The notes beneath the pieces are model-generated. The model made no database searches and was not told where the DNA came from. It saw only the letters and a list, made by a program, of their open reading frames with translations. The position numbers and the translations under genes were made by a program. This document shows positions 44,491 through 54,326 of a DNA stretch of 64,000 bases, one piece after another. The stretch comes from Shewanella mesophila. GTDB lineage: Bacteria > Pseudomonadota > Gammaproteobacteria > Enterobacterales > Shewanellaceae. The number at the start of each line of letters is the position of its first letter. Positions within the stretch are counted from its first letter, which is position 1. The stretch spans positions 3,782,001 to 3,846,000 of the forward strand of contig NZ_CP080421.1 of the NCBI RefSeq assembly GCF_019457515.1, written 5' to 3'.

Positions 44491-45956
44491 AGTGCTCTCC
44501 TTGAGATCGCTTCAGCAAACGCTCGCTCATCATAATCTAGACGCTTACCCGCTATTTCTTGGTAAGTCTCATGTCCTTTGCCTGCCAGTAAGATAAGATC
44601 GCCAGACGAAGCCAGTGTCACCAATTGTTCTATCGCCTTTTGACGATCGACTTCAGTCAACGCCACCTGCGGGCGAGATAAACCGTTAAGTACATCCTTG
44701 ATAATTAACTGAGGATCTTCGCTACGAGCATTATCACTGGTAACCATGACACAATCGGCGTTAGCTTCTGCAGCTTGTGCCATCAAAGGACGCTTGCCTT
44801 TATCACGATCACCACCGCAACCAAAAAGACACCAGAGTTTGCCTTTACAGTGGCCTCTCAATGCCTTTAAGGATTGTTCGATAGCATCTGGGGTATGGGC
44901 ATAATCGACAACGAGAGTAACCCCATTTTGAGCGGTAAAACGCTCCATTCGACCAGCAACTGGACGCAAAGTAGAAACATGCTTTAGCAATTCGGTCATC
45001 GAATAACCACACAGATACAGTGCACCCAGTGCGGCGACCAAATTGGAGAGATTGAATATCCCAAGTAAAGGAGAGTCGATTAAAGCCTCACCTTCGGGCC
45101 AGACCAAGGTAGCGCTCACGCCATTGGCATGCTGTTTTACAGCCTTGGTGTAGATAGTGGCATGGGCGTTTCCTAAAACACTAAAGCCGATCAAGCCATT
45201 ATCGCGCCTGTCTTGTAACCATTGCAGACCGATAGGATCATCGACATTGAGTAAGCCATTCGATAACGAACTAAAACGAAATAGACGTTGTTTGGCTGCT
45301 CCGTACGCATCCATAGTGCCATGATAATCGAGATGATCACGACTGAGATTGGTAAACACTGCCACATCAAACGGCACCGCATCGACACGCCCTTGAACTA
45401 GACCATGACTAGAGACTTCCATTGCACACACTTTAGCGCCTTGCTCATCAAAATCATGGATTTGACGCATCACAGTTATCGGATCTGCCGTGGTATTACC
45501 ACTCTCAGTCAAGGCTCCCCACAAACCGTTACCTAAGGTTCCCATGACTGCACTTTTGAGTGCCATGGCATCACATAACTGAGCGATTAACTGAGTCACC
45601 GAGGTTTTGCCATTGGTTCCCGTCACCCCAATCAACTTGGTACGTTCAATGCCGAGGCTATAGACCTGGGATGCTAATGCTGACAGCTGACGCGATAGTT
45701 GAAAAAATTGGATCTGCAAACCAGCGTCACGACTGACTTTGCCATGTTGCTGAGGGTCATCTGTGTGAACCAAGGCAGCGACAGCACCTTTACTCAGTGC
45801 AGCCTCAATAAACTGACGCCCATCGGTTTGATGCCCAGGCACAGCGACGAAGACAAAACCTGGCGTGATCTCACGACTATCAAGACTCAGATGAGTCATA
45901 GACTCAGGGCCAGAATAATGAAACCAAGGCGCAAGCAGATCACGGATTAACATCAT
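44487..45956 (-). CDS. murE: UDP-MurNAc-L-Ala-D-Glu--meso-diaminopimelate ligase
   Basis: 489 residues. It adds the third stem residue. The ATP loop is [16 protein letters not shown], followed by [27 protein letters not shown] and the amino-acid-recognition motif [10 protein letters not shown]. In meso-DAP enzymes that motif is normally DNPR; the Pro is Ala here. The start ATG overlaps the ftsI stop by four bases; an ATG three bases later is equally possible. Confidence 0.97.
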   Translation of the reverse strand: MMLIRDLLAPWFHYSGPESMTHLSLDSREITPGFVFVAVPGHQTDGRQFIEAALSKGAVAALVHTDDPQQHGKVSRDAGLQIQFFQLSRQLSALASQVYSLGIERTKLIGVTGTNGKTSVTQLIAQLCDAMALKSAVMGTLGNGLWGALTESGNTTADPITVMRQIHDFDEQGAKVCAMEVSSHGLVQGRVDAVPFDVAVFTNLSRDHLDYHGTMDAYGAAKQRLFRFSSLSNGLLNVDDPIGLQWLQDRRDNGLIGFSVLGNAHATIYTKAVKQHANGVSATLVWPEGEALIDSPLLGIFNLSNLVAALGALYLCGYSMTELLKHVSTLRPVAGRMERFTAQNGVTLVVDYAHTPDAIEQSLKALRGHCKGKLWCLFGCGGDRDKGKRPLMAQAAEANADCVMVTSDNARSEDPQLIIKDVLNGLSRPQVALTEVDRQKAIEQLVTLASSGDLILLAGKGHETYQEIAGKRLDYDERAFAEAISRRAL

Positions 45957-47689
45957 TCGCCTCTCCTTACATTGCCCGCCAATTTAATTTTTTCACGAGC
46001 GCTAATGGGCTCAACATTTAACATCTGTAGTGCACCTGACATCACTTTGGCAAACACGGGAGCAGCAACATCGCCGCCATAATAACGATCACCTTTTGGC
46101 TCATTAACGACAACGACCATAGCAAGTCTTGGATTGTGTACCGGCGCGACGCCTGCAAATAGGGCAACATAATCTTCACCGTAACCACCTGCGACGGCCT
46201 TACGCGCTGTACCAGTTTTGCCTGCAACTGGATAGCCATCGATATGAGCTTTCTTCGCCGTTCCACCCGGCTCAGTAACACCCACAAGCATCTCCATCAC
46301 GCTCTGTGCCACATGAGGTGAGATCACTTGCTCGCCTTCAGGTGCTTGTTTGAGTTTTAAAATAGAAGAGGGATATAGCACACCACCACTACCCAACATG
46401 GCATACATGCGCGCGATCTGTAGCGGCGTCACAGTCAATGCGTACCCGAATGACAAGGTCGCGCGTTCGAAATCGGACCAACGACGGCGGTCTTGAATAA
46501 TTCCTGCGCTCTCGCCAGGCAAATTAATTCCAGAGTAGTTACCCAGCCCCATAGATTGGTAGTAACCCAGTAACTCCTGCACTGGCATGGACAAGGCAAT
46601 CTGTGTCATCCCCACATTGCTTGAGTGCACCAATACATCGCCTAAGCTCATATCACCGTAATTACGGCCGTCACGAACAATCTTTCCACCGATGCGAATA
46701 CGCCCGGGATGTGTCTTAAATATTTGATCTTCTTCGATAGTGCCAGCTTCTAATGCGGCCGCGACCACAAGAGGTTTAATGGTCGACCCCGGCTCATAGG
46801 CATCGGTCAATGCGCGATTACGCATACGATAACTCTGTAAATTATCGCGAGAATTAGGATTGTAAGATGGTGTATTAGCCATCGCCAACACTTCGCCAGT
46901 GTGCACATCGAGCACAACAATTGATGCCGATGTCGCCTGATTAATTTCAGTCGCTCGCTTGATCTCACGATAGGCTAACTGCTGAATTCGCTGATCGATA
47001 CTGAGCACTAAATCATTTGAGTTTTCACCGGTTTGTACAGTATCGAGACGCTCAACCACATGACCGTCGCGGGACTTACGCACCTTCTGTTTAGTCGGTG
47101 TTCCTGTTAACCAATTATTGTAGGTATTCTCTATGCCTTCGATACCGATGTCGTCGATGTTAGTTAACCCAACAAGTTGTGCGGTAATTTCACTGGTTGG
47201 ATAGTAGCGACGTGATTCTGATTTAAGGTAAACACCAGGCAATTTTAGCTGTTTGATATATTCAGCGACCGCAGGAGTCACTTGACGTTTTAGGTAAGTA
47301 AATCGCTTCTTAGGATTGGATTGTACTCGCTCTAGAATGTCATCTTTGGGCTCGTGTAACACATCGGCTAACGCCTGCCAGCGACGCATATCGGCAAAAC
47401 CATCTTTGTCATGAACCACTTTCGGGTCGGCATAAACGGCTTTAACTGGCACGCTCACCGCGAGCATCTCACCATTACGATCGGTGATCATACCGCGATG
47501 CACTTCGCGGCTCGTTGTACGCAAGGTGCGCATGTCACTCTCATGGCGCAGTTTTTCGGGTTCAATGATCTGAATATATGCGGCTCGGCCCACTAAACTG
47601 GTAAACAACACACACACAAAAGCCACCACGACGTATAAACGCCAGTGGAACAGTTGTGGTTTTTGCTTACGTTTAGCCTGCTTATTCAC
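45953..47689 (-). CDS. ftsI: Septal peptidoglycan transpeptidase FtsI (PBP3)
   Basis: 578 residues starting with GTG. One membrane helix (about 17-37) is followed by the pedestal domain. The transpeptidase domain has the active-site tetrad in [10 protein letters not shown] (Ser, Lys), the SSN motif in [10 protein letters not shown] and the KTG motif in [12 protein letters not shown]. It works with FtsW at the septum and is a beta-lactam target. The GTG overlaps the ftsL stop by four bases (GTGA). Confidence 0.98.
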   Translation of the reverse strand: MNKQAKRKQKPQLFHWRLYVVVAFVCVLFTSLVGRAAYIQIIEPEKLRHESDMRTLRTTSREVHRGMITDRNGEMLAVSVPVKAVYADPKVVHDKDGFADMRRWQALADVLHEPKDDILERVQSNPKKRFTYLKRQVTPAVAEYIKQLKLPGVYLKSESRRYYPTSEITAQLVGLTNIDDIGIEGIENTYNNWLTGTPTKQKVRKSRDGHVVERLDTVQTGENSNDLVLSIDQRIQQLAYREIKRATEINQATSASIVVLDVHTGEVLAMANTPSYNPNSRDNLQSYRMRNRALTDAYEPGSTIKPLVVAAALEAGTIEEDQIFKTHPGRIRIGGKIVRDGRNYGDMSLGDVLVHSSNVGMTQIALSMPVQELLGYYQSMGLGNYSGINLPGESAGIIQDRRRWSDFERATLSFGYALTVTPLQIARMYAMLGSGGVLYPSSILKLKQAPEGEQVISPHVAQSVMEMLVGVTEPGGTAKKAHIDGYPVAGKTGTARKAVAGGYGEDYVALFAGVAPVHNPRLAMVVVVNEPKGDRYYGGDVAAPVFAKVMSGALQMLNVEPISAREKIKLAGNVRRGE

Positions 47690-48000
47690 GGTACTCTTAC
47701 CACCACTTCTTCATTGGGCAGCGGCCTGCTCATATTTAGCTCTTTAGTTGCAATACGGGTCACGCGACTGTGCTCCGATTGCGATTGCTCTTCGAGTAGC
47801 AAATTACGCCACTCAATATCGAGTCGATCTCTTTCCTGTAATAACTGATCCCACTGGGTGGTGTACTTACGACTAGCATGGCTGGTATACACAACTAAAA
47901 CCGCATTCGCTAACACGATAGCAGCCAGCAACAGCACCCATTTGTGATGCCAGAGATCCAGTAAAACAATTCGGGTTAGGTTTAGTTGCGATTTACTCAC
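47686..48000 (-). CDS. ftsL: Cell division protein FtsL
   Basis: 104 residues starting with GTG, preceded by AAGGGG. It is a short bitopic protein with a cytoplasmic stub, a membrane helix (about 18-38) and a periplasmic leucine-zipper coiled coil (WDQLLQERDRLDIEWRNLLL). It binds FtsB and FtsQ and activates FtsWI. Identified mainly by size, topology and position between rsmH and ftsI. Confidence 0.93.
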   Translation of the reverse strand: MSKSQLNLTRIVLLDLWHHKWVLLLAAIVLANAVLVVYTSHASRKYTTQWDQLLQERDRLDIEWRNLLLEEQSQSEHSRVTRIATKELNMSRPLPNEEVVVRVP

Positions 48001-48037
48001 TAGCGCCGCCCCTTAACTCGATATGTGCCAAACACAG

Positions 48038-48979
48038 TTAATAATCTAATCTTTCAGCCACTCGCAGCACTGAGCTTCTTGCTCTGGCGTTACGCTCTAT
48101 CTCTTCGGCAGAAGGCTTGGTCGCCTTTCCTACCGCCTTAAGCAATCTGGTCTTGTTAATTTCTGCCTCGGTGATCGGCAAACCATGAGGCACAGACTCG
48201 CCCTGACTATGACGACGAATAAAACGTTTAACCATGCGATCTTCTAAAGAGTGAAAACTGATCACCGATAAACGCCCCTGGGGAGCTAACACCGTTACCG
48301 CGCCTTCTAGGGCCTGATCTATCTGCTCTAATTCGCTATTAATGTAGATACGAATGGCCTGAAATACTCGGGTCGCCGGATGCTTATTACGCTCTTTACT
48401 CTTACTGATCCTTGCGATTAAATCCGCCAACTCCTTGGTACGCAAAAATGGAGTTTTCTCTCTGTCGGCGGCAATGCAGCGCGCAATATGACGTGCATTT
48501 TTTTCTTCACCATAGGTTTTAAATACCCATGCCATATCCTCTATCTCTGCACGAGCAAGCCACTGCGCAGCGGTTTCACCTTGAGAATTATCCATCCGCA
48601 TATCGAGTGGACCATCACGCAAAAAACTAAAACCGCGCTCGGCATCATCAAGCTGAGGTGAAGAGACCCCAAAATCGAATAAGATACCGTCGATTTTTCC
48701 TTTGAGATTAAGCTCATTGACATATTGTGCCAACTGGCCGAAACCACCATGAACGATGGAGAAACGCTGGTCATCGGCAAACTGCTCTGCAGCAGCGATA
48801 GCTTGAGGATCTCTATCGATAGCAATTAATCGTCCATGCTCACCAAGTTGCTTAAGCACTTCACGAGAATGACCACCACGGCCAAACGTGCCGTCAATAT
48901 AGATACCATCCGGCTTAATATTGAGCCCAGCTACGGTTTCAGTTAACAGTACGGATAAATGCGCAAATTCTTGAGTCAT
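48038..48979 (-). CDS. rsmH: 16S rRNA m4C1402 methyltransferase
   Basis: 313 residues, as E. coli RsmH (MraW). It methylates N4 of C1402 in the ribosomal P site using SAM. The SAM loop is [14 protein letters not shown], followed by [20 protein letters not shown] and the [13 protein letters not shown] helix. It follows mraZ by 33 bases. Confidence 0.98.
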   Translation of the reverse strand: MTQEFAHLSVLLTETVAGLNIKPDGIYIDGTFGRGGHSREVLKQLGEHGRLIAIDRDPQAIAAAEQFADDQRFSIVHGGFGQLAQYVNELNLKGKIDGILFDFGVSSPQLDDAERGFSFLRDGPLDMRMDNSQGETAAQWLARAEIEDMAWVFKTYGEEKNARHIARCIAADREKTPFLRTKELADLIARISKSKERNKHPATRVFQAIRIYINSELEQIDQALEGAVTVLAPQGRLSVISFHSLEDRMVKRFIRRHSQGESVPHGLPITEAEINKTRLLKAVGKATKPSAEEIERNARARSSVLRVAERLDY

Positions 48980-49012
48980 CGCTCTCTTCTATCTATTAAG
49001 TTAATCTCTTCG

Positions 49013-49471
49013 CTACAAAGAGAAGTCCGCCAAACGTTCGCTTTCAACAAATGCTTCACTCTGAATCGCTTCGCGGCTAAGCTCGATCTGTTGCTGCCAT
49101 GCAGCTTCATCCCAAAGCTCGAATTTATTTAGTTGACCCACCAACATGGCATGCTTATCTAAATTGGCATACTGACGCAAAGGCGGTGGTAACAACAGAC
49201 GGCCGTTACTGTCTAATTCACACTCATGGGCGTAACCAAGCAGTAGCCGTTTCATGGCTCGCTCTGGTCTTTGGGTATCTGAAAGTTGCAACAGCTTGGC
49301 TTCGATTGTCTTCCAAGCTTCGAGTGGATACAGCAACAAACAGGCAGATTGAAAGTCAACGGTAATCACTAATTGGCTATTAAATTCGACGTGCAGCGTC
49401 TCTCGGTATCGCTTTGGAATGGCGATCCGCCCTTTGGTATCAAGGTTAATAGCGCTTGCCCCACGAAACAC
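49013..49471 (-). CDS. mraZ: Transcriptional regulator MraZ
   Basis: 152 residues from a GTG start with AGGGA upstream. It consists of two AbrB-like DNA-binding halves: NLDTKGRIAIPKRYRE at the start and CELDSNGRLLLPPPLRQYA in the second. MraZ represses its own dcw promoter by binding a row of GTGGG-type repeats, which are visible 30 bases upstream of its start. First gene of the cluster. Confidence 0.97.
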   Translation of the reverse strand: MFRGASAINLDTKGRIAIPKRYRETLHVEFNSQLVITVDFQSACLLLYPLEAWKTIEAKLLQLSDTQRPERAMKRLLLGYAHECELDSNGRLLLPPPLRQYANLDKHAMLVGQLNKFELWDEAAWQQQIELSREAIQSEAFVESERLADFSL

Positions 49472-49500
49472 GTTAATCAGTCCCTGTTTGAATTAATAGA

Positions 49501-49525
49501 TCCACAAATATCCACAATTTCCCAC
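49501..49525 (-). promoter_or_regulatory. MraZ operator, three 10-base-spaced repeats
   Basis: Minus strand GTGGGAAATT, GTGGATATTT and GTGGATC follow each other at exact 10-base steps. This is the direct-repeat pattern of MraZ boxes, and lies just downstream of the -10 box. Confidence 0.85.
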
Positions 49526-49533
49526 GAATGCTA

Positions 49534-49563
49534 AGTTTAGAGATACAACGCAAGCATTGTCAA
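49534..49563 (-). promoter_or_regulatory. Promoter of the dcw cluster (Pmra)
   Basis: Minus strand perfect -35 TTGACA (49558-49563), -10 TAAACT (49534-49539), 18-base spacing. MraZ repeats overlap the transcription start region. The rest of 49564-49879 shows no gene or strong structure. Confidence 0.75.
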
Positions 49564-49879
49564 GGGATGAAACTATTTATAAATCCAGTATTCAAGCGGG
49601 TTCGCAGCATGGTTGTAAATTTTTGATAACGGTGTCGTTGCGAGGTTAAAAGTGGGGTTTTAAAACTGAATATGTTGGAAAAACAAACAGAAGTAAGCAG
49701 TTAGATCGAGCTAAATGATCCTAAAGTGGATCTTAGGCCCAAATTCATGCCGTTTAGCTCTTTTAAACGCTCAAATGAAAAGCTAGCCAATCGTTCTTGG
49801 ATAACTGATTGTTAGCAGGTAAAAAATAACTTGAGCCTCAAAGTCATCTCCCATAGGATGTGCAATAAAAACGAAAACT

Positions 49880-50590
49880 ATGTTCACTAGCACTCAGCGT
49901 AATTGGATTCGAAAATCACACAAATGGCTGACCTTGGCCATCAGTATTCAGCTATTGCTCTGGCTTATCTCCGGTCTCTACATGGTATTAATGGAGATCG
50001 ATTTTATTCGAGGCCAGCATTTAGTTAGTAGCGATAAGCTAGAACTCGATATTTCAGGCGATGTATTAAGCTTCGCAGAGCTGTCTGCAATCTACCCTAG
50101 CGCCAACAGTATTACCTTGTATGCATCGGCGATTGAACCTAGATATAAGATCACAATCGATAAACAGTTACAGGTGATCTCAGCCTTAACAGGAAAACCT
50201 GTCGCTAATATCACCAAAGAAGAAGCCCTGTCACTCGCTAAGCTTTTATACACTGGCTCAACTGAGCAAGTTGAAGCGATCTTACTGACGACTAACCCAC
50301 CCAATGAGATCAGCGCTCGCGCTTTACCCCTTTGGCAAGTCAATCTAAATAACGCTCTCGACACTCGTCTCTATATTTCGGCAACTACTGGCGAATTAGT
50401 GAGTAAACGCCATGCTTATTGGCGTATTTTTGATTTCATGTGGATGCTACATATCATGGATTACGACGAACGTGAAAATATCCATAATCCACTACTCACA
50501 GCAATAAGTATTATCTCGCTGCTGGCCGCCCTTAGTGGTGTCTGTCTATTGTTCATCGCTTTTCAAAAACCTGCGAGCAAAACATCATGA
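49880..50590 (+). CDS. PepSY-type membrane protein, partner of the ferredoxin-fused protein
   Basis: 236 residues with one membrane helix near each end (about 15-38 and 205-227) and a periplasmic domain between. The helix ends carry conserved features of PepSY-associated membrane proteins: RKSHKWLTLAISIQLLLWLISG with a His just before the helix, and FDFMWMLHIMDYDERENIHNPL before the second. The His residues could bind haem, as proposed for PiuB-like relatives. The stop overlaps the next start by four bases (ATGA), so the two proteins are made together. No clear ribosome-binding site. Function inferred only. Confidence 0.75.
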   Translation: MFTSTQRNWIRKSHKWLTLAISIQLLLWLISGLYMVLMEIDFIRGQHLVSSDKLELDISGDVLSFAELSAIYPSANSITLYASAIEPRYKITIDKQLQVISALTGKPVANITKEEALSLAKLLYTGSTEQVEAILLTTNPPNEISARALPLWQVNLNNALDTRLYISATTGELVSKRHAYWRIFDFMWMLHIMDYDERENIHNPLLTAISIISLLAALSGVCLLFIAFQKPASKTS

Positions 50591-51627
50591 TACAGGCTCG
50601 CACTTTACACCGTTGGCTAGCATTGATTATCGGCGGACAAATGCTGATTTGGATTGTGACTGGACTCGCCTTCAATTTGGTAAATGAAGACTACTTTAAT
50701 GCCAATCGTTACCGCACTAACATCGACGCTCGCATTACAGCCAAGTCGAGTGAAATTGAGATACTGAACATCACACCAGTATTACTACAACTCGCCAATG
50801 AGTCTGTTCAATCAGTGACTCTCAGCACTCTACTTGACGATCCTATAATCAGGATAAAAACCGCAGCCGCAACTCACAGCTATTGGGGAGCAGATCTCAG
50901 CCCTTTAAGACTTAGCGAACAGCAAATTACGCAACTTGCTCAAGCTAGCTACAAGGGACCTGGATTAATCAGCCCACCACAACCCGCTGCTGGCGAGGCA
51001 CAAAAATATGCTGCGAGTCCTATGCTACTTAGGCTCGACACCAACGATGAACTGGCGACATCAATCTATATCGATGCCAATACCGGTGAAGTAAAAGCCC
51101 ATGAGAATAGGGGATCTCGCCTCAAACAACTGCTCTTCATGTTGCATTTTATCGACTACTTCCCAAGCAATGGCTTGAGCTTTAATCACCTCGCTGTCCG
51201 GACGATTGCGCTGCTTGCCTTTATCTTAGGTTTGAGTGGCATGACAATAATGCTGCGCCAGATCAAAGCGGGGCATTATCGCTTAATCAATAACAAACAG
51301 AGCAATAAACAAAAGAACCAGCAGATCACGTTACTCTCTCCTCAAGGCGAAACTCTTGAGCACCTAACACTGCACCACCTAAGTTTGCTCGACAATTTGA
51401 ACCACAAAAAAGAGCGCATCAGAACTCAATGTGGCGGCGGTGGCCAATGCGGAATGTGCCGAATAAAAATCCTCAACAACCCGCCACAACCGACTCAAGA
51501 GGAACTAAGTAAGCTTCGACCACAACACCTTGAGGAGGGCATTCGTCTTAGCTGCCAACATCTAAACATTAGCGGCGAAGTGTCACTGATTAGCTCTGCT
51601 CAGTTACGTCATTGGAAAATGCAATAA
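50587..51627 (+). CDS. PepSY-type membrane protein fused to a [2Fe-2S] ferredoxin domain
   Basis: 346 residues. The first about 230 residues repeat the layout of the preceding gene: TLHRWLALIIGGQMLIWIVTG, a periplasmic PepSY-like domain, LLFMLHFIDYFPS, then a second membrane helix (about 203-223). A cytoplasmic plant-type ferredoxin domain follows (about 245-340) with four cluster cysteines C282, C288, C291 and C323 in a CX5CX2CX31C pattern (CGGGGQCGMCRIKI, RLSCQH). The pair looks like a membrane electron-transfer module taking electrons from a cytoplasmic donor. Partner and acceptor are unknown. It is followed by a 150-base gap. Confidence 0.82.
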   Translation: MIQARTLHRWLALIIGGQMLIWIVTGLAFNLVNEDYFNANRYRTNIDARITAKSSEIEILNITPVLLQLANESVQSVTLSTLLDDPIIRIKTAAATHSYWGADLSPLRLSEQQITQLAQASYKGPGLISPPQPAAGEAQKYAASPMLLRLDTNDELATSIYIDANTGEVKAHENRGSRLKQLLFMLHFIDYFPSNGLSFNHLAVRTIALLAFILGLSGMTIMLRQIKAGHYRLINNKQSNKQKNQQITLLSPQGETLEHLTLHHLSLLDNLNHKKERIRTQCGGGGQCGMCRIKILNNPPQPTQEELSKLRPQHLEEGIRLSCQHLNISGEVSLISSAQLRHWKMQ

Positions 51628-51783
51628 TATGTCTTTTTCATATAATGATACGAGTGAACGACTAATATAAGACATACGGTCAAAACTGAAACACACATAA
51701 AAAGCAATAAATAGACTAAAATTCAACCAGAAACGGCCGATATAACACTAGGAGCAGTTATTTAGTCATTAATGGAGGACAAT

Positions 51784-52071
51784 ATGGTTGCGTTGGATAG
51801 CTTGTATGCCATGTTGGCAAGACCTGTAGTCAAGGTCGATAAGCGAAAAAGAGTAGTGGAACAAACCGAAGACATCGATAGCATTCATGCCGATAGTCAT
51901 GAGGCGCCTCAATCTCAGCTTCCACCACATCTCGAGCGTCGCCGTCATCTTGAACGCCGTACAACGTCACGAGGGGATCGTCGAGGTAAAGCCAAAAAAG
52001 AGGAGGAACAGCAAAAGATACAAGAAGAGGTTATCTCTTCTCCACTTCCTCATATCGATATTGATGTATAG
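51784..52071 (+). CDS. Small, highly charged protein, unknown function
   Basis: 95 residues from ATG 51784, chosen because GGAGG lies 5 bases before it; an ATG 12 bases upstream overlaps that site. The sequence is hydrophilic and probably disordered, with acidic/His runs in the middle, an arginine-rich stretch (LERRRHLERRTTSRGDRRG), then a K/E-rich helix and an acidic tail (HIDIDV). No membrane helix or signal peptide. No family recognised. Codon use and the ribosome-binding site support a real gene. Confidence 0.6.
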   Translation: MVALDSLYAMLARPVVKVDKRKRVVEQTEDIDSIHADSHEAPQSQLPPHLERRRHLERRTTSRGDRRGKAKKEEEQQKIQEEVISSPLPHIDIDV

Positions 52072-52119
52072 ATATTGGTAGCGCTTAATCTGCGCTTATC
52101 TATTAAACCTAAATTAAAT

Positions 52120-53607
52120 TTATTTATCCGTGACTTGTGATACGGCCTGTTTCCAACCTAAATACAAACGTTGACGCTCGTCATCGGCAATCATCGGCTT
52201 AAAGCTACGATCTAATCCCGCCTTGTGCTTTAACTCGGCAGTGGATTGCCAAAAGCCAACGGCCAAGCCAGACAAAAAGGCAGCGCCCATCGCCGTGGTT
52301 TCGGTAACGACCGGACGCTGAACTTCTACATTGGTAATATCGGCTTGAAATTGCATTAGAAAATCATTCGCAACCGCACCACCATCGACCTTTATCTGCT
52401 TTAACTCCACGCCGCTATCTTTAGTCATGGCATCGAGCAGATCCTTACTTTGATATGCAATAGCCTCGAGCGCAGCGCGAATAATATGATTACGGTTAGC
52501 GCCACGCGACAGCCCAACCAAGGCGCCTCTCGCATTGGCATCCCAATAGGGCGCGCCTAAACCAACGAAAGCCGGTACCAAATAGACACCATTAGTATCA
52601 TTTACTTTTAAAGCAAAATATTCAGTATCTTGGGCATCACGGATCAAACCTAATTCATCACGTAACCATTGAATAGTTGCCCCTCCCATAAACACCGAAC
52701 CTTCTAGCGCATAGTTGATCTCACCTTGAGGCCCCACTGCAATTGTGGTGAGTAGTCCATGATTCGATTTCACCGCCTGTAATCCGGTATTCATAAGCAA
52801 GAAGCATCCCGTTCCATAGGTGTTCTTAGCCATCCCCTCATCGATACACAATTGCCCAAATAGCGCCGACTGTTGATCGCCAGCCATACCCGCAACGGGT
52901 ATCTCCCCACCCTCGCCAGCAATCCGAGTATTACCATATACAGCACAGGAAGGTTTAACCTCTGGCAACATAGCAAGAGGAATATTCAGCTCTCTGAGTA
53001 AGGTTTCATCCCATTGTTGCTGATGAATATTAAACAGCATAGTGCGTGAGGCGTTAGTGGGGTCGGTCACATGAATACGGCCTTCGGTCAGCTTCCACAC
53101 CAGCCAAGTATCTATGGTGCCAAACAGCAAGCGCCCCGCCTCTGCTTGTTCACGGGCATTTGGAACGTTATCTAAAATCCAACGAATTTTGGTCGCAGAG
53201 AAATAAGGGTCAAGCACCAAACCGGTATTTTGTTGAATATATTGTTCGAGTCCGCGCAGTTTCAACTCCTCGCATAAGGGTTGGCTGCGGCGACACTGCC
53301 ACACGATCGCATTATAAATAGGTTTCCCAGTTTCTTTGTCCCAAACAACCGTTGTTTCTCTTTGATTGGTTATTCCTATTCCAGCGACTTCATCACTATG
53401 AATGCCTGCTCGCGCCAACACTTCGATTAACGTCGAGCTTTGAGATGACCAGATCTCCATAGGATCGTGTTCAACCCAACCTGCTTTGGGATAGATTTGG
53501 GTAAATTCACGCTGAGAGGTCGCCACAATATTTGCATCGTGGTCAAAAATAATGGTACGAGAACTTGTAGTGCCCTGATCGAGAGCTATGACATACTTTT
53601 TCTTCAC
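52120..53607 (-). CDS. glpK: Glycerol kinase
   Basis: 495 residues from a GTG start with GGAG 6 bases upstream. The longer open frame to 53748 would overlap the neighbouring gene. GlpK phosphorylates glycerol to glycerol-3-phosphate in the cytoplasm. It has the FGGY-kinase start [18 protein letters not shown], the glycerol-binding WxRR-like segments, [31 protein letters not shown] and [14 protein letters not shown]. Length fits E. coli (502). No glpF or glpD is adjacent. It starts 16 bases after the NTF2-like gene, so they may share a transcript. Confidence 0.97.
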   Translation of the reverse strand: MKKKYVIALDQGTTSSRTIIFDHDANIVATSQREFTQIYPKAGWVEHDPMEIWSSQSSTLIEVLARAGIHSDEVAGIGITNQRETTVVWDKETGKPIYNAIVWQCRRSQPLCEELKLRGLEQYIQQNTGLVLDPYFSATKIRWILDNVPNAREQAEAGRLLFGTIDTWLVWKLTEGRIHVTDPTNASRTMLFNIHQQQWDETLLRELNIPLAMLPEVKPSCAVYGNTRIAGEGGEIPVAGMAGDQQSALFGQLCIDEGMAKNTYGTGCFLLMNTGLQAVKSNHGLLTTIAVGPQGEINYALEGSVFMGGATIQWLRDELGLIRDAQDTEYFALKVNDTNGVYLVPAFVGLGAPYWDANARGALVGLSRGANRNHIIRAALEAIAYQSKDLLDAMTKDSGVELKQIKVDGGAVANDFLMQFQADITNVEVQRPVVTETTAMGAAFLSGLAVGFWQSTAELKHKAGLDRSFKPMIADDERQRLYLGWKQAVSQVTDK

Positions 53608-53623
53608 TGGACACTCCACACGC

Positions 53624-54100
53624 TTAACGATGAGTCTCGTCAGGCTCAGGGGTCGCAGTCGTATCAATATCAACGGGTTCATCGCAGGCGTGAGCGGGCA
53701 AATACCAAAACTCGGCAATCTTGCCATCTTGTATCCTAAAGTTACCAATACTGCACTGGCTCAATTGCTCTCCGTCGGCGCTCCAAGCGATACGCTCAAC
53801 CGTACTGACATAATGGCCTGAAGTGATCATCTGCAATATCGACGCTTGTGGATTATTTAAAGTTTCAAAATAATCGGTCATTGCCGCACCAAATTGCGCC
53901 TTATCAGAGGTTTCTACTTCCACTTTCGTACCAGAGATATGCATCCAACGAACATCATCTGCAACATATTGCACCATAGCGCTGACGCTATGCTGGTTAT
54001 AAGCGGTAATAAATCCGGTAACAACCTCAGCAGAGCTCTCTGCAGCAATAACGGATGTTGGAAGTAAAGCGATGCCGATGGCGACAAGGTAGGGTTTCAT
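53624..54100 (-). CDS. Exported NTF2-like (SnoaL/DUF4440-type) protein
   Basis: 158 residues with a signal peptide ([20 protein letters not shown]). A single cone-shaped domain of the NTF2-like superfamily follows: [29 protein letters not shown], a beta-sheet with [18 protein letters not shown], and [19 protein letters not shown]. The C-terminus is acidic and proline-rich. Such domains bind small ligands or act as isomerase-like folds; the ligand is unknown. It may be co-transcribed with glpK. Confidence 0.72.
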   Translation of the reverse strand: MKPYLVAIGIALLPTSVIAAESSAEVVTGFITAYNQHSVSAMVQYVADDVRWMHISGTKVEVETSDKAQFGAAMTDYFETLNNPQASILQMITSGHYVSTVERIAWSADGEQLSQCSIGNFRIQDGKIAEFWYLPAHACDEPVDIDTTATPEPDETHR

Positions 54101-54264
54101 TTTGACCTCTTATTGAAATTAATGTGCGCCTAACAACACACTGCGAAGTAGCAAAAGTCTGGCGCAGTATAATAGGACAAAAAATGAGATATAACCAAAA
54201 AATACTATGAGAATTAGACGAATATAATCCGATGAAGTTCATAGATCCAATAAATATTATCGAG

Positions 54265-54293
54265 ATAAAAAAAGCCCCACATCAGTGAGGCTT
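54265..54293 (-). terminator. Intrinsic terminator of the FadL-type gene
   Basis: Minus strand stem of 9 pairs (54272-54280 with 54285-54293, one G-T pair), 4-base loop and a run of seven T. It lies 34 bases after the stop. Confidence 0.88.
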
Positions 54294-54326
54294 CAAATCG
54301 CTTGGTTTAAGCAACATTTTTCAAAA

